The notes beneath the pieces are model-generated. The model was not told the origin of the DNA. It did no database searches and saw only the letters and a program-made list of their open reading frames with translations. The translations under genes and the position numbers were made by a program. Shown piece by piece: positions 42,092 through 51,344 of a stretch of 64,000 nt of DNA. Origin of the DNA: Actinomycetes bacterium (lineage in GTDB: Bacteria > Actinomycetota > Actinomycetes > S36-B12); assembly GCA_024641635.1 (NCBI GenBank), contig JAHECS010000010.1, positions 1 to 64,000 of the forward strand, in the 5' to 3' direction. Each line of letters begins with the position of its first letter. Positions within the stretch are counted from its first letter, which is position 1.

Positions 42092-42889
42092 GTGAGCACG
42101 TTCGAGCGCGCCACGCAGGTCAGCCCGCGACCCGACGGGTCCTTCACGTGGTCGGTGCCGGACGGGTGGCAGCAGGGGCGTGGCGCCTGGGGCGGACTCG
42201 TCGTCGGAGCCCTGTGCCGGGCGGTCGAGGCCACGGAACCCGACCCGGGCCGGACCCTGCGGAGCGTGTCCGTGCAGATCGTGGGGCCGGCGGTGGTCGG
42301 CGTCCACCGCGTGGACGTCCGCGCGGTCAGGATCGGCGGCGCCATGTCGACCTGGTCGGCGACCGCGTCCAGCGATGACGGGGGAGTCGTGGCCACGCTC
42401 GTGGCCATCACCGGGTCGCCGCGAAAGGCTGAGACCGACCCCGACGGGCACTGGGGCGTGCTCAACCGGCCCGACGCCCCGGCAGCAGACGAGGTGCCGG
42501 TCTTCGCGACGGAGCGTCCCTTCCCGGTGTTCATGCAGCACGTGGACTTCAGGCTCATCCGAGGCGTGCCGTTCAGCGGCACCGTGGAGGAGTGCCTCGG
42601 GTGGATCGAGTACGCCGATCCCACGCCCATGACTCGCTCGTCGCTCCTCGCGCTCGTCGACGCCATGTGGCCCGCGTCCCTGACGCGACTCGCGAGCATG
42701 CCGCGGCTGGCGACCGTCAGCTTCTCCGCGAGTCTCCTGGTCGATCCGGAGACGGTCACCGGGCCCCTCCTGTCCCACTCCTTCGTCAGCGGCGGTGGCG
42801 ACGGCTTCACCAGTGAGCAGCGTCGCCTGTGGACGGCCGATGGGCGCCTCGTCGTCGACAACATGCAGACCATCGTCATCGGCGCGTGA
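42092..42889 (+). CDS. Double hot-dog thioesterase-family protein
   Basis: This 265-residue protein has two hot-dog halves in the acyl-CoA thioesterase II style (SFTWSVPDGWQQGRGAWGGLVVGALCRAVEA with the GG-LV helix, and a C-terminal copy ending SEQRRLWTADGRLVVDNMQTIVIG). DNMQTIVIG matches the usual ending SxxQxGLxR poorly, so catalysis is not certain. The GTG at 42092 has GGGAGGA upstream. It probably hydrolyses or binds acyl-CoA. Confidence 0.8.
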   Translation: MSTFERATQVSPRPDGSFTWSVPDGWQQGRGAWGGLVVGALCRAVEATEPDPGRTLRSVSVQIVGPAVVGVHRVDVRAVRIGGAMSTWSATASSDDGGVVATLVAITGSPRKAETDPDGHWGVLNRPDAPAADEVPVFATERPFPVFMQHVDFRLIRGVPFSGTVEECLGWIEYADPTPMTRSSLLALVDAMWPASLTRLASMPRLATVSFSASLLVDPETVTGPLLSHSFVSGGGDGFTSEQRRLWTADGRLVVDNMQTIVIGA

Positions 42890-42928
42890 GCGTCGCTGCC
42901 CGGAGTTCGCTCATGACAGGATGCCGAT

Positions 42929-45052
42929 ATGGATGAGGCCTCAGTCCCCACCGACTCCTCGGTCGTGGCCCGGGGGGCGAACACGCTGATCGGCGCCTTC
43001 GGCCCTGATCGCAGCCTGACGGAACGAGTGGCGATGTTCGCCGCCGCGGCGTCCGTCGGGCCATCGTTCGAACCCGGGTTGCAGCCTCGTCGCACCGTCG
43101 ACCAGGCGATCGCCACCGGGGTCATCGCCGCCTCGACCCTCTCGGCGGTGACGGTGGCCCAGAGCGCGATCGAATCCGTCGCGCGCCTCATCACCGGGGG
43201 CCGGACCGACTCTGCTTCGGCGTCGGCGCGGCTGGCCTTCACGGTCGGGTCCAACGTGGTCATCGGCGCCGTGGCCGAGGGACTGTCGCGGGCTCTGCCA
43301 CCGCGCGAGGACGAGCGCATGCGCCGCGGGCTCGTACGCGTCGCGGCGAACCGCACGGCTCGCGTGGCGGCACTGGGCGCCGGCCTGTCCGCGGTCATCG
43401 GAGCCAACGACCTCCTCACCGAGGAGAAGCTGTCGCGACGGTGGATGACCCGCATACCCGTGGCGCTCCCGGCGGGAGTGGCCTTCTCCGCGTGGCATAT
43501 CCACCGCGTGCACTCGAAGGCGGCCGAGATGGGCGACACGACCATCGCCAACGTCTCGCCGCTCAAGTCAGCCGGCATCGCGGTGGGCGTCGGCGCCGGC
43601 GTCATAGGCCTCCAGGGCGGGGAACGAGCGATCGCGTATGGCGTGAGCCGAGGGATCGCCCGCGTCGCGCCGCGGTACGACGTGGTGTCCAACCCGATCG
43701 GTCACGCCGTGGCCCTGGCCCTTCTCGGGACAGGGCTGTATGCGGGCTACGAGTACGCGGTTCGCCGGGTGGAGCAGGGCGGGGCGGCGGTGGAGCCCGC
43801 CTACGAGACGGCGGCGCAGTCGCCCATGGTGTCCGGAAGTCCCGAGAGCGTCGTCCCGTTCGACACGCTCTCGCGCGAGGGCCGCCGCTTCGTGAACATG
43901 GTGCTCTCCGGTGAGGAGATCGCGGAGGTCATGGACGAGCCGGCCGTTGCCGACCCGATCCGGGTCTTCGTCGGGCTGGACACCGCGGCCGAGGTCGAGG
44001 ACCGCGTCGACCTCGTCATGGACGAGCTCGTTCGCACCGGCGCGTTCGAACGCCAGGTGCTCTGCTTCGCGTCGCCGACCGGGTCCGGCTACATCAACTA
44101 CGTCTTCGCCGAAGCGCTCGAGTACATGACGCGGGGCGACTGCGCGATCGCCACCATGCAGTACTCGATGCTGCCCTCGTCGATGTCGCTGAACCGGACG
44201 GGACTGGCCGTCGAGCAGAACCGAGACATCATGCACGCGATCACGGGCTACCTGCGCGGCATGAAGCCGGAGGCACGGCCCCGATTCGTGCTGTTCGGGG
44301 AGAGCCTCGGTGCCCTGACGATGCAGGACGTCTGGCGGCGGCGCACGGTCGAGGCGATGAACCGCGACTTCGTCCACTCATCCATCTTCCTGGGCACGCC
44401 CTCGGCGACGGACTTCGCGAAGAGCTGGCGCATGAACCCGGAGAAGATCGACCCCGAGGGCAAGGTCATCGAGGTCGACGACTACGGCCAGTTCCTGGAC
44501 CTGCCGACCGAGCATCAGGCCCGGGTCCGCCACGTCCTCATCAGTCACTACGACGATCCCATCCCGAAGTTCGGCACCAACATCCTGCTGAGGCGTCCGT
44601 GGTGGCTCGGGCCTCCCGGGCAGCGTCCCCCACGGGTGCCGAAGTCGACGACCTGGCGGCCGGGAGTCAGCTTCGTGCTGACGGGGATCGACCTCGTGAA
44701 CGCGATGGACGTCGTCCCCGGGACCTTCGGCCGCCGCGGCCACGACTACCGCGAGGACATCGCCCGATTCGTGTCGTCCGCCTACGACCTGCCCGTGTCG
44801 GCGTCACAGCTGAGGAGCATCGAGCGCGCCCTGCGCGAGCGCGAGCTGGAGTGGGCGCAGCGCCGGGTGGTCACCGAGCAGGTGGCCCGAGCGCGCGAGG
44901 CGCTCATGCGCGAGTTCAAGAACTGGGGCGTGAGCAGCGGCAACGACATGCAGGCTGACGCCGTCATCCGGCAGCTGTTCGCGTCGCAGCCCGCGGGAGG
45001 GATCACCCGCGAGGTGCGGGAGCGCACGGACCCTCTCGAGCCGACGCCCTGA
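42929..45052 (+). CDS. Abhydrolase_9 family membrane hydrolase
   Basis: This 707-residue protein has an N-terminal part (about 20-300) with several hydrophobic segments and a C-terminal serine-hydrolase domain. The nucleophile elbow is FGESLGALTMQD and the acid region HYDDPIPKF. This architecture matches the Abhydrolase_9 N/C family of actinobacterial membrane-bound hydrolases. CAGGAT lies 6 nt before the ATG. Substrate is unknown; a lipid or ester is a guess. It converges on the SLT gene with a 10-nt gap. Confidence 0.83.
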   Translation: MDEASVPTDSSVVARGANTLIGAFGPDRSLTERVAMFAAAASVGPSFEPGLQPRRTVDQAIATGVIAASTLSAVTVAQSAIESVARLITGGRTDSASASARLAFTVGSNVVIGAVAEGLSRALPPREDERMRRGLVRVAANRTARVAALGAGLSAVIGANDLLTEEKLSRRWMTRIPVALPAGVAFSAWHIHRVHSKAAEMGDTTIANVSPLKSAGIAVGVGAGVIGLQGGERAIAYGVSRGIARVAPRYDVVSNPIGHAVALALLGTGLYAGYEYAVRRVEQGGAAVEPAYETAAQSPMVSGSPESVVPFDTLSREGRRFVNMVLSGEEIAEVMDEPAVADPIRVFVGLDTAAEVEDRVDLVMDELVRTGAFERQVLCFASPTGSGYINYVFAEALEYMTRGDCAIATMQYSMLPSSMSLNRTGLAVEQNRDIMHAITGYLRGMKPEARPRFVLFGESLGALTMQDVWRRRTVEAMNRDFVHSSIFLGTPSATDFAKSWRMNPEKIDPEGKVIEVDDYGQFLDLPTEHQARVRHVLISHYDDPIPKFGTNILLRRPWWLGPPGQRPPRVPKSTTWRPGVSFVLTGIDLVNAMDVVPGTFGRRGHDYREDIARFVSSAYDLPVSASQLRSIERALRERELEWAQRRVVTEQVARAREALMREFKNWGVSSGNDMQADAVIRQLFASQPAGGITREVRERTDPLEPTP

Positions 45053-45062
45053 GCAAGGCGCG

Positions 45063-45695
45063 CTAGGCCCTGGTCGGCTCCGACACGACGATCGACTCTG
45101 CTGTCTCCAGGATCTTGGCGACGTAGGCCTCGGTCTCGGGGAAGGGCGGGATGCCGTCGTACTTGAGCACCGAGCCGAAGCCGGCGTTGTAGGCGGCCAG
45201 GGTGTTGCGGAGGCGATTCCCGGAGGCATCCCGCACGAGACGCCGGTTGATGCAGTTGAGTGCGGCGGCCGAGTGGATGGCGTCGACGGGATCCCACACG
45301 TCCGCGACGCCGTCGTCGTTGGCGTCGATCCCGTACTGCGCCCACACCTCGGGCATGAACTGCGCGATCCCCCGGGCGCCGGCCGAGGAGACAGCGGAGG
45401 GGTCCCAGGCGCTCTCGGCGGCGATCTGCGCGGCAAGCACGTTCAGGGGCACGGCGTCACACCGTCGAGCGGCCTGGCGCAGCACGGGTCGCAGGTCCTC
45501 CGGGACCACGACGGGCGCCCCGACGAGTCGTTGACCCTGTGGTGTCGCGGTCAGCGCCATCCATCCGCCGATGAGGGCCGAGCCGCCGAGCGCCAGGACG
45601 AGGAGGAGGGCAACGACAGCCCTCAGCGGGGAACGGCGACGGCGGCGGCGCGCCGAGACCCCGGGCGCGGCCGCACCGGTCCGGGGTGCGCTCAT
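45063..45695 (-). CDS. Lytic transglycosylase (SLT domain)
   Basis: This 210-residue membrane-anchored murein-cleaving enzyme has a very basic N-terminus (SARRRRRRSPLR) and one hydrophobic helix followed by a goose-lysozyme/SLT fold. Catalytic Glu is in IAAESAWDPSAVSSAGARGIAQFMPEVW, and LAAYNAGFG is the C-terminal SLT motif. DANDDGVADVWDP looks like a calcium-type acidic loop. The ATG at 45695 has TACCGT 6 nt upstream. The 584-aa track ORF runs through the antisense of the neighbouring GTPase. Confidence 0.92.
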   Translation of the reverse strand: MSAPRTGAAAPGVSARRRRRRSPLRAVVALLLVLALGGSALIGGWMALTATPQGQRLVGAPVVVPEDLRPVLRQAARRCDAVPLNVLAAQIAAESAWDPSAVSSAGARGIAQFMPEVWAQYGIDANDDGVADVWDPVDAIHSAAALNCINRRLVRDASGNRLRNTLAAYNAGFGSVLKYDGIPPFPETEAYVAKILETAESIVVSEPTRA

Positions 45696-45701
45696 GGCTC
45701 C

Positions 45702-45754
45702 ACGGTAACCCGTCGCGCGGCGGGTTTGTCCAACCCGTGAGGCGCGCGTACCGT
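45702..45754. promoter_or_regulatory. Divergent leaderless-type promoters (SLT / GTPase)
   Basis: TACCGT occurs on both strands: minus 45702-45707, 6 nt before the SLT ATG; plus 45749-45754, 7 nt before the GTG at 45762. Confidence 0.55.
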
Positions 45755-45761
45755 GTTGAGA

Positions 45762-46949
45762 GTGACGATCGAGCCGGCCGGAGCCTCGGCCGGAGGTCCC
45801 GCCGAGGGGGTACCGGACCTCTCCGCGGGACAGGTCGAGGGGATGTTCGAGCAGCGTCTCGCTGAGGCGTTCCGCGCACTCGGCTGCTTCAACCTCGCGG
45901 TGTTCGGCAAGACCGGAGTCGGCAAGTCCACCCTCGTCAACGCGATGTTCGGTCGTGACGTCGCGCGCACCGGCGTGGGCAGCCCGGTCACGAAGGGTCT
46001 CGTCTACTACCGCCACCCCGACGGCTTCCTCGGCGTCTACGACTCCGAGGGCTTCGAGACCGGCACGGCCGGCGACGCCATCGTGGCGGGGCTGCAGAGG
46101 CTCGTGGCGGACCACCGGGCGCGGTCGATGGACCAGCAGATCCACGCGGTCTGGTACCTCGTTCGCTGGTCCGATCGCCGCTTCGAGCGTGGCCAGGAGC
46201 AGTTCGTCCGGGAGCTCGCGTCCCTGGGGCTGCCCGTGATCGTGGTGCTGACGCAGGTGCCCAGCAGGGACGGCCAACCGCATCCCGAGGCCATTGAGCT
46301 GGCCCGCTACATCGAGGGCCTGCAGCTGCCCCTTCGACCCGATGGTCGCGTCGTGCTGACCAACGCCCTGGGCGATCCCTTCACGCACAGCCCGGTCTTC
46401 GGGCTGCAGGCCCTGCTCGACGACACGTACGCGGTCATCCCCGAGGCGGCCGAGGCGGCGCTGACCGCCGCCCAGGTGCTCGACCCCGGGAGGAAGAAAA
46501 AAGCCGTCGCGGCGATCATCAACCAGGCCGTCGTGGTCGCCGCTGGAGTCGGGGCCACCCCGATCCCCTTCGCTGACGCGGCCCTGCTGGTCCCCAACCA
46601 GGTGACCATGATCGCCAGGATCACGGCCGCCTACGGGCTTCCCCCGAGCAGGTCGCGGGCACTCGCCACCGCGGGGTCTGTCCTTCTCACGGGCGGGGCC
46701 ACCATGGCCGGCCGCTACGCGGTCTCGAGCCTCCTGAAGTACGTGCCAGGGGGGACGGTGGCCGGATCGGTCATCTCCGCCTCGGTGGCCGGTGCCCTGA
46801 CGAAGACGGTGGGGCATGCGTGGTCGCGTGTGTGCGAGTACGCGCTCAGCCTTGACGATGAGGAGCGCGACGCCTTCCTGTCCAGTCCTCAGGTGACCGA
46901 GCAGTTCGTGCGGTACCTCAAGGAGGCGCAGCGGCGCGGACGCCCCTAG
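45762..46949 (+). CDS. Era-like GTPase with hydrophobic C-terminal domain
   Basis: This 395-residue protein has a GTPase domain with G1 FGKTGVGKSTLVNAMFG, G3 as YDSEGFE and a degenerate G4 (VLTQVPS). A second half holds long hydrophobic helices (AAIINQAVVVAAGVGATPIPFADAALLVPNQ and more), like DUF697-containing membrane GTPases. The start is ambiguous: I use the GTG at 45762, 7 nt after TACCGT; the track uses the GTG at 45753. Membrane-associated signalling or ion homeostasis is possible but unproven. Confidence 0.78.
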   Translation: MTIEPAGASAGGPAEGVPDLSAGQVEGMFEQRLAEAFRALGCFNLAVFGKTGVGKSTLVNAMFGRDVARTGVGSPVTKGLVYYRHPDGFLGVYDSEGFETGTAGDAIVAGLQRLVADHRARSMDQQIHAVWYLVRWSDRRFERGQEQFVRELASLGLPVIVVLTQVPSRDGQPHPEAIELARYIEGLQLPLRPDGRVVLTNALGDPFTHSPVFGLQALLDDTYAVIPEAAEAALTAAQVLDPGRKKKAVAAIINQAVVVAAGVGATPIPFADAALLVPNQVTMIARITAAYGLPPSRSRALATAGSVLLTGGATMAGRYAVSSLLKYVPGGTVAGSVISASVAGALTKTVGHAWSRVCEYALSLDDEERDAFLSSPQVTEQFVRYLKEAQRRGRP

Positions 46950-47016
46950 TCCGGCGTTCGCCGGGTGCGGGCCCGATCAGGGGTGTTAGCGTCCGATACC
47001 GAACCGGGAGGAAGTC

Positions 47017-47496
47017 ATGAAGAAGGCAGTGCTTGTCGTAGCCGCGGTCGCTGGAGCAGCTGCGGGCGTGATCGCCTGGCGTCGGCGGGGAGAGACGCAG
47101 GACGTGGCATCGGTCGCCAGCCTGTGGGCAGACTCGGTGTCGTCCGCTGCCGGGAAGACGGCTGGCACGGTCTCGGGCGCCGCTGCTGCCCTCTCGGGCG
47201 CGGCCGACACGGCCGCGCAGAAGGTAGCCGACGCTGCGGCAACGCTGGGATCGTCGACGGCCGATGCCGCCGACGCGACAAGCCGTACGGCGGAGCAGCT
47301 CGCGGGCAAGGCCGGTGAATCCGCCCACGACGTGGCGGAGGTGGTGACGGAGGCCGCAGCCGCCGCCGCTGCCGATGCCGAGGCTGCTTCGGAGGCCGCC
47401 GACGACGAGGCGGATGCGGCTCCGAAGAAGCGAGCACCCCGGAAGAGGACGAAGGCCGCCGAGGCATCCCCGAGCGACGCGGAGCCCGAATCCTGA
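47017..47496 (+). CDS. Ala-rich membrane-anchored protein with Lys-rich tail
   Basis: This 159-residue protein has an N-terminal membrane helix (AVLVVAAVAGAAAGVIAWRRR) and a long Ala/Thr/Ser-rich heptad-like region (about 40-125), likely helical. It ends in a basic tail PKKRAPRKRTKAAEA resembling histone-like tails. GGGAGGA precedes the ATG. The composition is low-complexity, so homology is hard to judge; a cell-envelope spacer or nucleoid contact is only a guess. PAC2 follows on the same strand. Confidence 0.72.
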   Translation: MKKAVLVVAAVAGAAAGVIAWRRRGETQDVASVASLWADSVSSAAGKTAGTVSGAAAALSGAADTAAQKVADAAATLGSSTADAADATSRTAEQLAGKAGESAHDVAEVVTEAAAAAAADAEAASEAADDEADAAPKKRAPRKRTKAAEASPSDAEPES

Positions 47497-47578
47497 CGAG
47501 TTCGCGTTGCGCGAAACCGGAACATCCTCGCCGTGCACGTCGTTGGCGGCTATGACATGGTGTCGATGGAGGTGAGTC

Positions 47579-48517
47579 ATGCGCGCGCCCGAGGAGCTGT
47601 TCACGCTGCACGGTGAGGCCACCCTCCCCGAGCAGCCGATCCTCCTGCACGCGTTCTCCGGGTTCGTTGACGCGGGTGCGGGCGTCCGGCTCGCCGCCGA
47701 GCACCTGCTCGCGACCTGTGAGCACCGGCTCGTCGCCACCTTCGACGCGGACGAGCTGCTCGACTACCGGGCCCGCCGGCCTCGCATGACCTACGTCGTC
47801 GACCACTTCGCGTCGGTCGAGGTCCAGGAGGTCGTCCTCCACGAGGTCATCGATGCCATGGGACAGCCCTTCCTCCTCCTCACCGGTCCCGAGCCGGACT
47901 ACCAATGGCAGCGCTTCCTCGCCGCGGTGGATGTGCTCGTCGACCGGTTCGACGTGCGCCTGGCGGTCGGGCTCTCCGCGATCCCATGGCCGATCCCGCA
48001 CACACGACCCCTCGGCCTCACGGTCCATGGCAGCGAGCCCGGCCTCGTGGCGGGCCATGTGTCCGTCATCGGGGAGATCGAGGTCCCGGGTCACGTGGGC
48101 GCCATGCTCGAGTTCCATCTGGGGCAGCGGGGCGTGCCGTCCATGGGGGTGACCGCCCAGGTGCCCCACTACCTCGTGCAGTTCGAGTTCCCCCGGGCGG
48201 CGACCACGCTGCTCGGCGGGGTGTCGGCCGCGACCGGACTCGCCCTTCCCACCGCCGATCTCGAGCCGGCCGCCCGGAAGGCGGACGCGGAGGTCGCCCA
48301 CCAGCTGGAGGGGAATGAGGAGTTCGCCACCGTGGTGTCCGCCCTCGAGCAGCAGTACGACCAGATGACCACCTCGTCGGGATCCATGGGCGGACTCGCC
48401 GACCTGGCCGCTGGAGGGATGCCCTCGGGCGACGAGATCGCCGCCCAGGTCGAGCTGTTCCTCTCCAGCCTCGAGGACCCGGACGACCCCGAGAAGCAGA
48501 CCGACGATCGCCCGTAA
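47579..48517 (+). CDS. PAC2-family protein
   Basis: This 312-residue member of the proteasome-assembly-chaperone-like PAC2 family has LLHAFSGFVDAGAGVRLAAEHLL, FDADELLDYRARRP, LLTGPEPDYQWQRFLAAV and MGVTAQVPHYLVQFEFPRAA, all typical. In actinobacteria PAC2 proteins are common although their target is not established. The ATG at 47579 follows GGAGGTG. Confidence 0.9.
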   Translation: MRAPEELFTLHGEATLPEQPILLHAFSGFVDAGAGVRLAAEHLLATCEHRLVATFDADELLDYRARRPRMTYVVDHFASVEVQEVVLHEVIDAMGQPFLLLTGPEPDYQWQRFLAAVDVLVDRFDVRLAVGLSAIPWPIPHTRPLGLTVHGSEPGLVAGHVSVIGEIEVPGHVGAMLEFHLGQRGVPSMGVTAQVPHYLVQFEFPRAATTLLGGVSAATGLALPTADLEPAARKADAEVAHQLEGNEEFATVVSALEQQYDQMTTSSGSMGGLADLAAGGMPSGDEIAAQVELFLSSLEDPDDPEKQTDDRP

Positions 48518-48671
48518 TACTTCCGACCGCGTTTCGTGAGCCTGTCGTGAGGATTGCGGGCTGGGGTTCAGAAGCGACCCCGCCCCGCGGGTCCGGCAGC
48601 AGCTCCGGGTCCCTAGTACTCGGTGTGCCCCCCACCCGGTCCCGTGCTGGCGGGGTCGCCCTGTGCCGTCG

Positions 48672-50201
48672 TCAGCGACAGATCGTTCCCGTCCCGGGTA
48701 CCGCCCCGGTCAGCAGGTAGCCATCGACCGCGTCGTCGATGCAGTCGGAGTTCCCGCCGTAGGCCGTGTGCCCGTCGCCCCGGTAGGTCAGCAGGGTCGA
48801 CGTGGGGAGCTGGCGGCTCAGCGACCGCGCCCACGCATACGGAGTCGCCGGATCGAAGATCGTGCCCACGATGAGAAGGGCGGCGGTCGTCGCCGAGTTG
48901 GCGGGTGCAGGGGCGCGGTCGGAGTGCCCGTACCACGTCGAGCACGGCGCGTTGCCCCAGGACATCGATCGAGCCATCTCGGGCACCGGCGCGGACCGTG
49001 ACCATCGGGCGGCCGCGGCCCGCAGCCCAGCTGCGCCAGGCGCCGCGGGCGTGTCCCAGCAGGCGATGGCGGGGAAGGCCGACGCCATGTTCGAGCCGTA
49101 TCGGTTGGGGCCGATCCGTTCCGACGCGTAGTCGGAGATGAGCTGCAGCCCGACTCCGTTCCCGGCTGCCGCCTGCGAGAGGGCCGTGCGCAGGCTGGGC
49201 CACACGGCGGGCGAGTACATCGAGTAGAACAGGGCGGTGAGCCCCTCCGACTGGACGAGATCGCGGCCCTTGTGCGCGGGCATGGGGGAGCGGTCGAGCC
49301 CCCTGAGCAGGGAGTTGATGCCGGCCAGCACCGCTCGGCTCGATCCCGGCCAGGGGCAGGTGCGGCGCGTGGCGCAGTCTCGCGCGAAGCGGGTCATGGC
49401 CACCTGGAACCCGGTGGACTGCTGCTCCGAGATGGCCATGATGTCCAGGCTCGGGTCGATGGCGCCGTCGAGGACGAGGCGGCCCACGCGGGTCGGGAAC
49501 AGCTCCGCGTAGAGCGTGCCGAGGTAGGTCCCGTAGGAGTAGCCGAGGAACGTCAGCGTCTCGTCTCCGAGTGCCGCCCGCAGGACGTCCATGTCGCGGA
49601 CCGTGTCGTCCGAACCGACATGGCGCGCGATGTCCGGAGACATCCTCAGGCAGCCCTGGGACAGGCGGGATGCCAGGGACATCAGCCGCTTCCGCTCGAT
49701 CGCGGTGTCCGGGGTGATGTCCGCGCGCAGCCAGCGCGTCGTCTGGACGCCGGTCATGCAGGTGATGGGTGCGGACTGGCCGACCCCCCTCGTGTCGAAC
49801 CCGACGACATCGAACTCCTTCGCGACCGCCGGGGCCGCGAACTGGGCGACGTAGGAGGCGAAATCGATGCCGGAGGCGCCGGGTCCGCCCGGGTTGACGA
49901 CGAGGGAGCCCTGCCGCCGAGCTGGGGATCCCGAGGCCGGTACCCGTGAGACGCGCAGGCGAATCGCGGGGCCGGACGGATCGGCATAGTCGAGGGGAAC
50001 GGTGAGCCAGGTGCACTGCATGTCCTGGCATGGGGACCAGGTGAGCTGCTGGCCGTAGAAGGCAGCGAGGTCCGGGGTGGGGGAGTCTGCGGCAGCGGGC
50101 GCCGGCGGGGCCGCAGAGGCCGTCGGGACGGCCGTCGCGGTCACCGACACAGCGGTGAGCAGTGTCAGGATCGTGGCCGCTCGGCGGCGCTGTCGGGTCA
50201 C
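48672..50201 (-). CDS. Secreted TAP-like alpha/beta hydrolase (tripeptidyl aminopeptidase type)
   Basis: This 509-residue exported serine hydrolase is related to the Streptomyces tripeptidyl aminopeptidases. A signal peptide (ATILTLLTAVSVTATAVPTASA) leads into WLTVPLDYADPSG and VVNPGGPGASG (oxyanion region), GYSYGTYLG (nucleophile Ser) and a C-terminal GDGHTAYG (His). The TAP-like C-terminal domain with Cys pairs completes it. The GTG at 50201 lies 6 nt after TACCGT; the 824-aa track ORF extends far into oleA antisense. It is divergent from oleA. Confidence 0.92.
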   Translation of the reverse strand: MTRQRRRAATILTLLTAVSVTATAVPTASAAPPAPAAADSPTPDLAAFYGQQLTWSPCQDMQCTWLTVPLDYADPSGPAIRLRVSRVPASGSPARRQGSLVVNPGGPGASGIDFASYVAQFAAPAVAKEFDVVGFDTRGVGQSAPITCMTGVQTTRWLRADITPDTAIERKRLMSLASRLSQGCLRMSPDIARHVGSDDTVRDMDVLRAALGDETLTFLGYSYGTYLGTLYAELFPTRVGRLVLDGAIDPSLDIMAISEQQSTGFQVAMTRFARDCATRRTCPWPGSSRAVLAGINSLLRGLDRSPMPAHKGRDLVQSEGLTALFYSMYSPAVWPSLRTALSQAAAGNGVGLQLISDYASERIGPNRYGSNMASAFPAIACWDTPAAPGAAGLRAAAARWSRSAPVPEMARSMSWGNAPCSTWYGHSDRAPAPANSATTAALLIVGTIFDPATPYAWARSLSRQLPTSTLLTYRGDGHTAYGGNSDCIDDAVDGYLLTGAVPGTGTICR

Positions 50202-50207
50202 GTGGTC

Positions 50208-50213
50208 ACGGTA
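50208..50213 (-). promoter_or_regulatory. Leaderless-type -10 box of TAP-like gene
   Basis: TACCGT (minus strand) lies 6 nt before the GTG at 50201. Confidence 0.5.
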
Positions 50214-50321
50214 CGTCACGAAGGCCTCGGCTCCCTCATCCCGGGAGTGCGCAGTTTGCCCTGCTGGGCTCGCATGGCAGGCTTGAGCACTGACCCCACC
50301 GTGGGAACCGGAAGGACGTTC

Positions 50322-51344
50322 ATGACGGGCAACGCGACGTACCGCTATCTCGACACGGCGGTGCTGTCCGTGACGGCCGCCGACGCACCGATCGTCGTCA
50401 CGTCCGCGGAGATCGACGACCAGCTCGCGGGCTCCTACGAGCGCACCGATCTGCGGCCCGGCATGCTCGAGTCCCTGGCCGGGATCTCCGAGCGACGCTG
50501 GTGGCCGGAGGACGTGACGTTCGCCGACGCAGCCGCCATGGCGGGCGCCAAGGCACTGGCAGAGGCGGGCATCGACCCGTCGGCCATCGGTCTGCTCATC
50601 GACACGTCGGTGTGCCGTGACCACCTCGAGCCGTCGGCATCCGTCGACGTCCACGAACAGCTGGGCCTGCCTCCCTCCTGCCTCAACTTCGACCTCGCCA
50701 ACGCGTGCCTCGGGTTCCTCAACGGCATGCAGCTCGCCGCGATGATGATCGACTCCGGCCAGATCGAGTACGCGCTCGTCGTCGACGGCGAGGGCAGTCG
50801 GCGTCCCCAGGAGGCGACGATCGAACGCCTTCAGCGTCCCGACGTGACCAAGAAGGACATCCTCGACAACTTCGCGACGCTGACGCTGGGATCGGGGGGC
50901 GCGGCCATGGTCCTCGGCCGGGCGTCCACGCACCAGGAGGGCCACCGCTTCGTCGGCGGGGTCGCGCGAGCGGCGACGCAGCACAACCGGCTCTGCGTCG
51001 GTGACCTCGACCGCATGACCACCGACTCGCGCGGGCTCCTCGAGGCGGGGGTCGAACTGGCACTCGACACGTGGCGCGATGCCTCGACCGAGTTCGACTG
51101 GACCGACCTCGACGCCTACGTCATCCATCAGGTCTCGAAGGTGCACACGGCAGCGATCACCTCGTCCCTCGGGATCGATCCGGCGCGGACTCCGGTCGTC
51201 TTCCCCACGCGCGGCAACGTCGGGCCCGCGTCGATCCCGTTCACCCTCGCTATGAACGCGGCCGGCTACGTGTCCGGCGATCGCATTGGCTGCATGGGGA
51301 TCGGCTCCGGCCTCAACGCGGCGGTCATCGAAATCGCGTGGTGA
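50322..51344 (+). CDS. oleA: OleA acyl-CoA condensing enzyme
   Basis: This 340-residue thiolase-fold enzyme joins two fatty acyl-CoAs head to head to a 2-alkyl-3-ketoacid. Catalytic Cys129 is in LANACLGF; HLEPSAS carries the conserved Glu, VIHQVSKVH the His and TRGNVGPASIPF the Asn. The ATG at 50322 has GGAAGGA upstream; the track start at 50202 is antisense to the TAP gene promoter. It overlaps oleBC by 4 bases. Together with OleBC and OleD it defines the long-chain olefin pathway known from Micrococcus and others. Confidence 0.95.
   Translation: MTGNATYRYLDTAVLSVTAADAPIVVTSAEIDDQLAGSYERTDLRPGMLESLAGISERRWWPEDVTFADAAAMAGAKALAEAGIDPSAIGLLIDTSVCRDHLEPSASVDVHEQLGLPPSCLNFDLANACLGFLNGMQLAAMMIDSGQIEYALVVDGEGSRRPQEATIERLQRPDVTKKDILDNFATLTLGSGGAAMVLGRASTHQEGHRFVGGVARAATQHNRLCVGDLDRMTTDSRGLLEAGVELALDTWRDASTEFDWTDLDAYVIHQVSKVHTAAITSSLGIDPARTPVVFPTRGNVGPASIPFTLAMNAAGYVSGDRIGCMGIGSGLNAAVIEIAW

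Noticed and set aside
48672-51146. 824-aa minus-strand protein
   Set aside because: Only the part from GTG 50201 has a signal peptide and hydrolase motifs; the upstream part is antisense to oleA.
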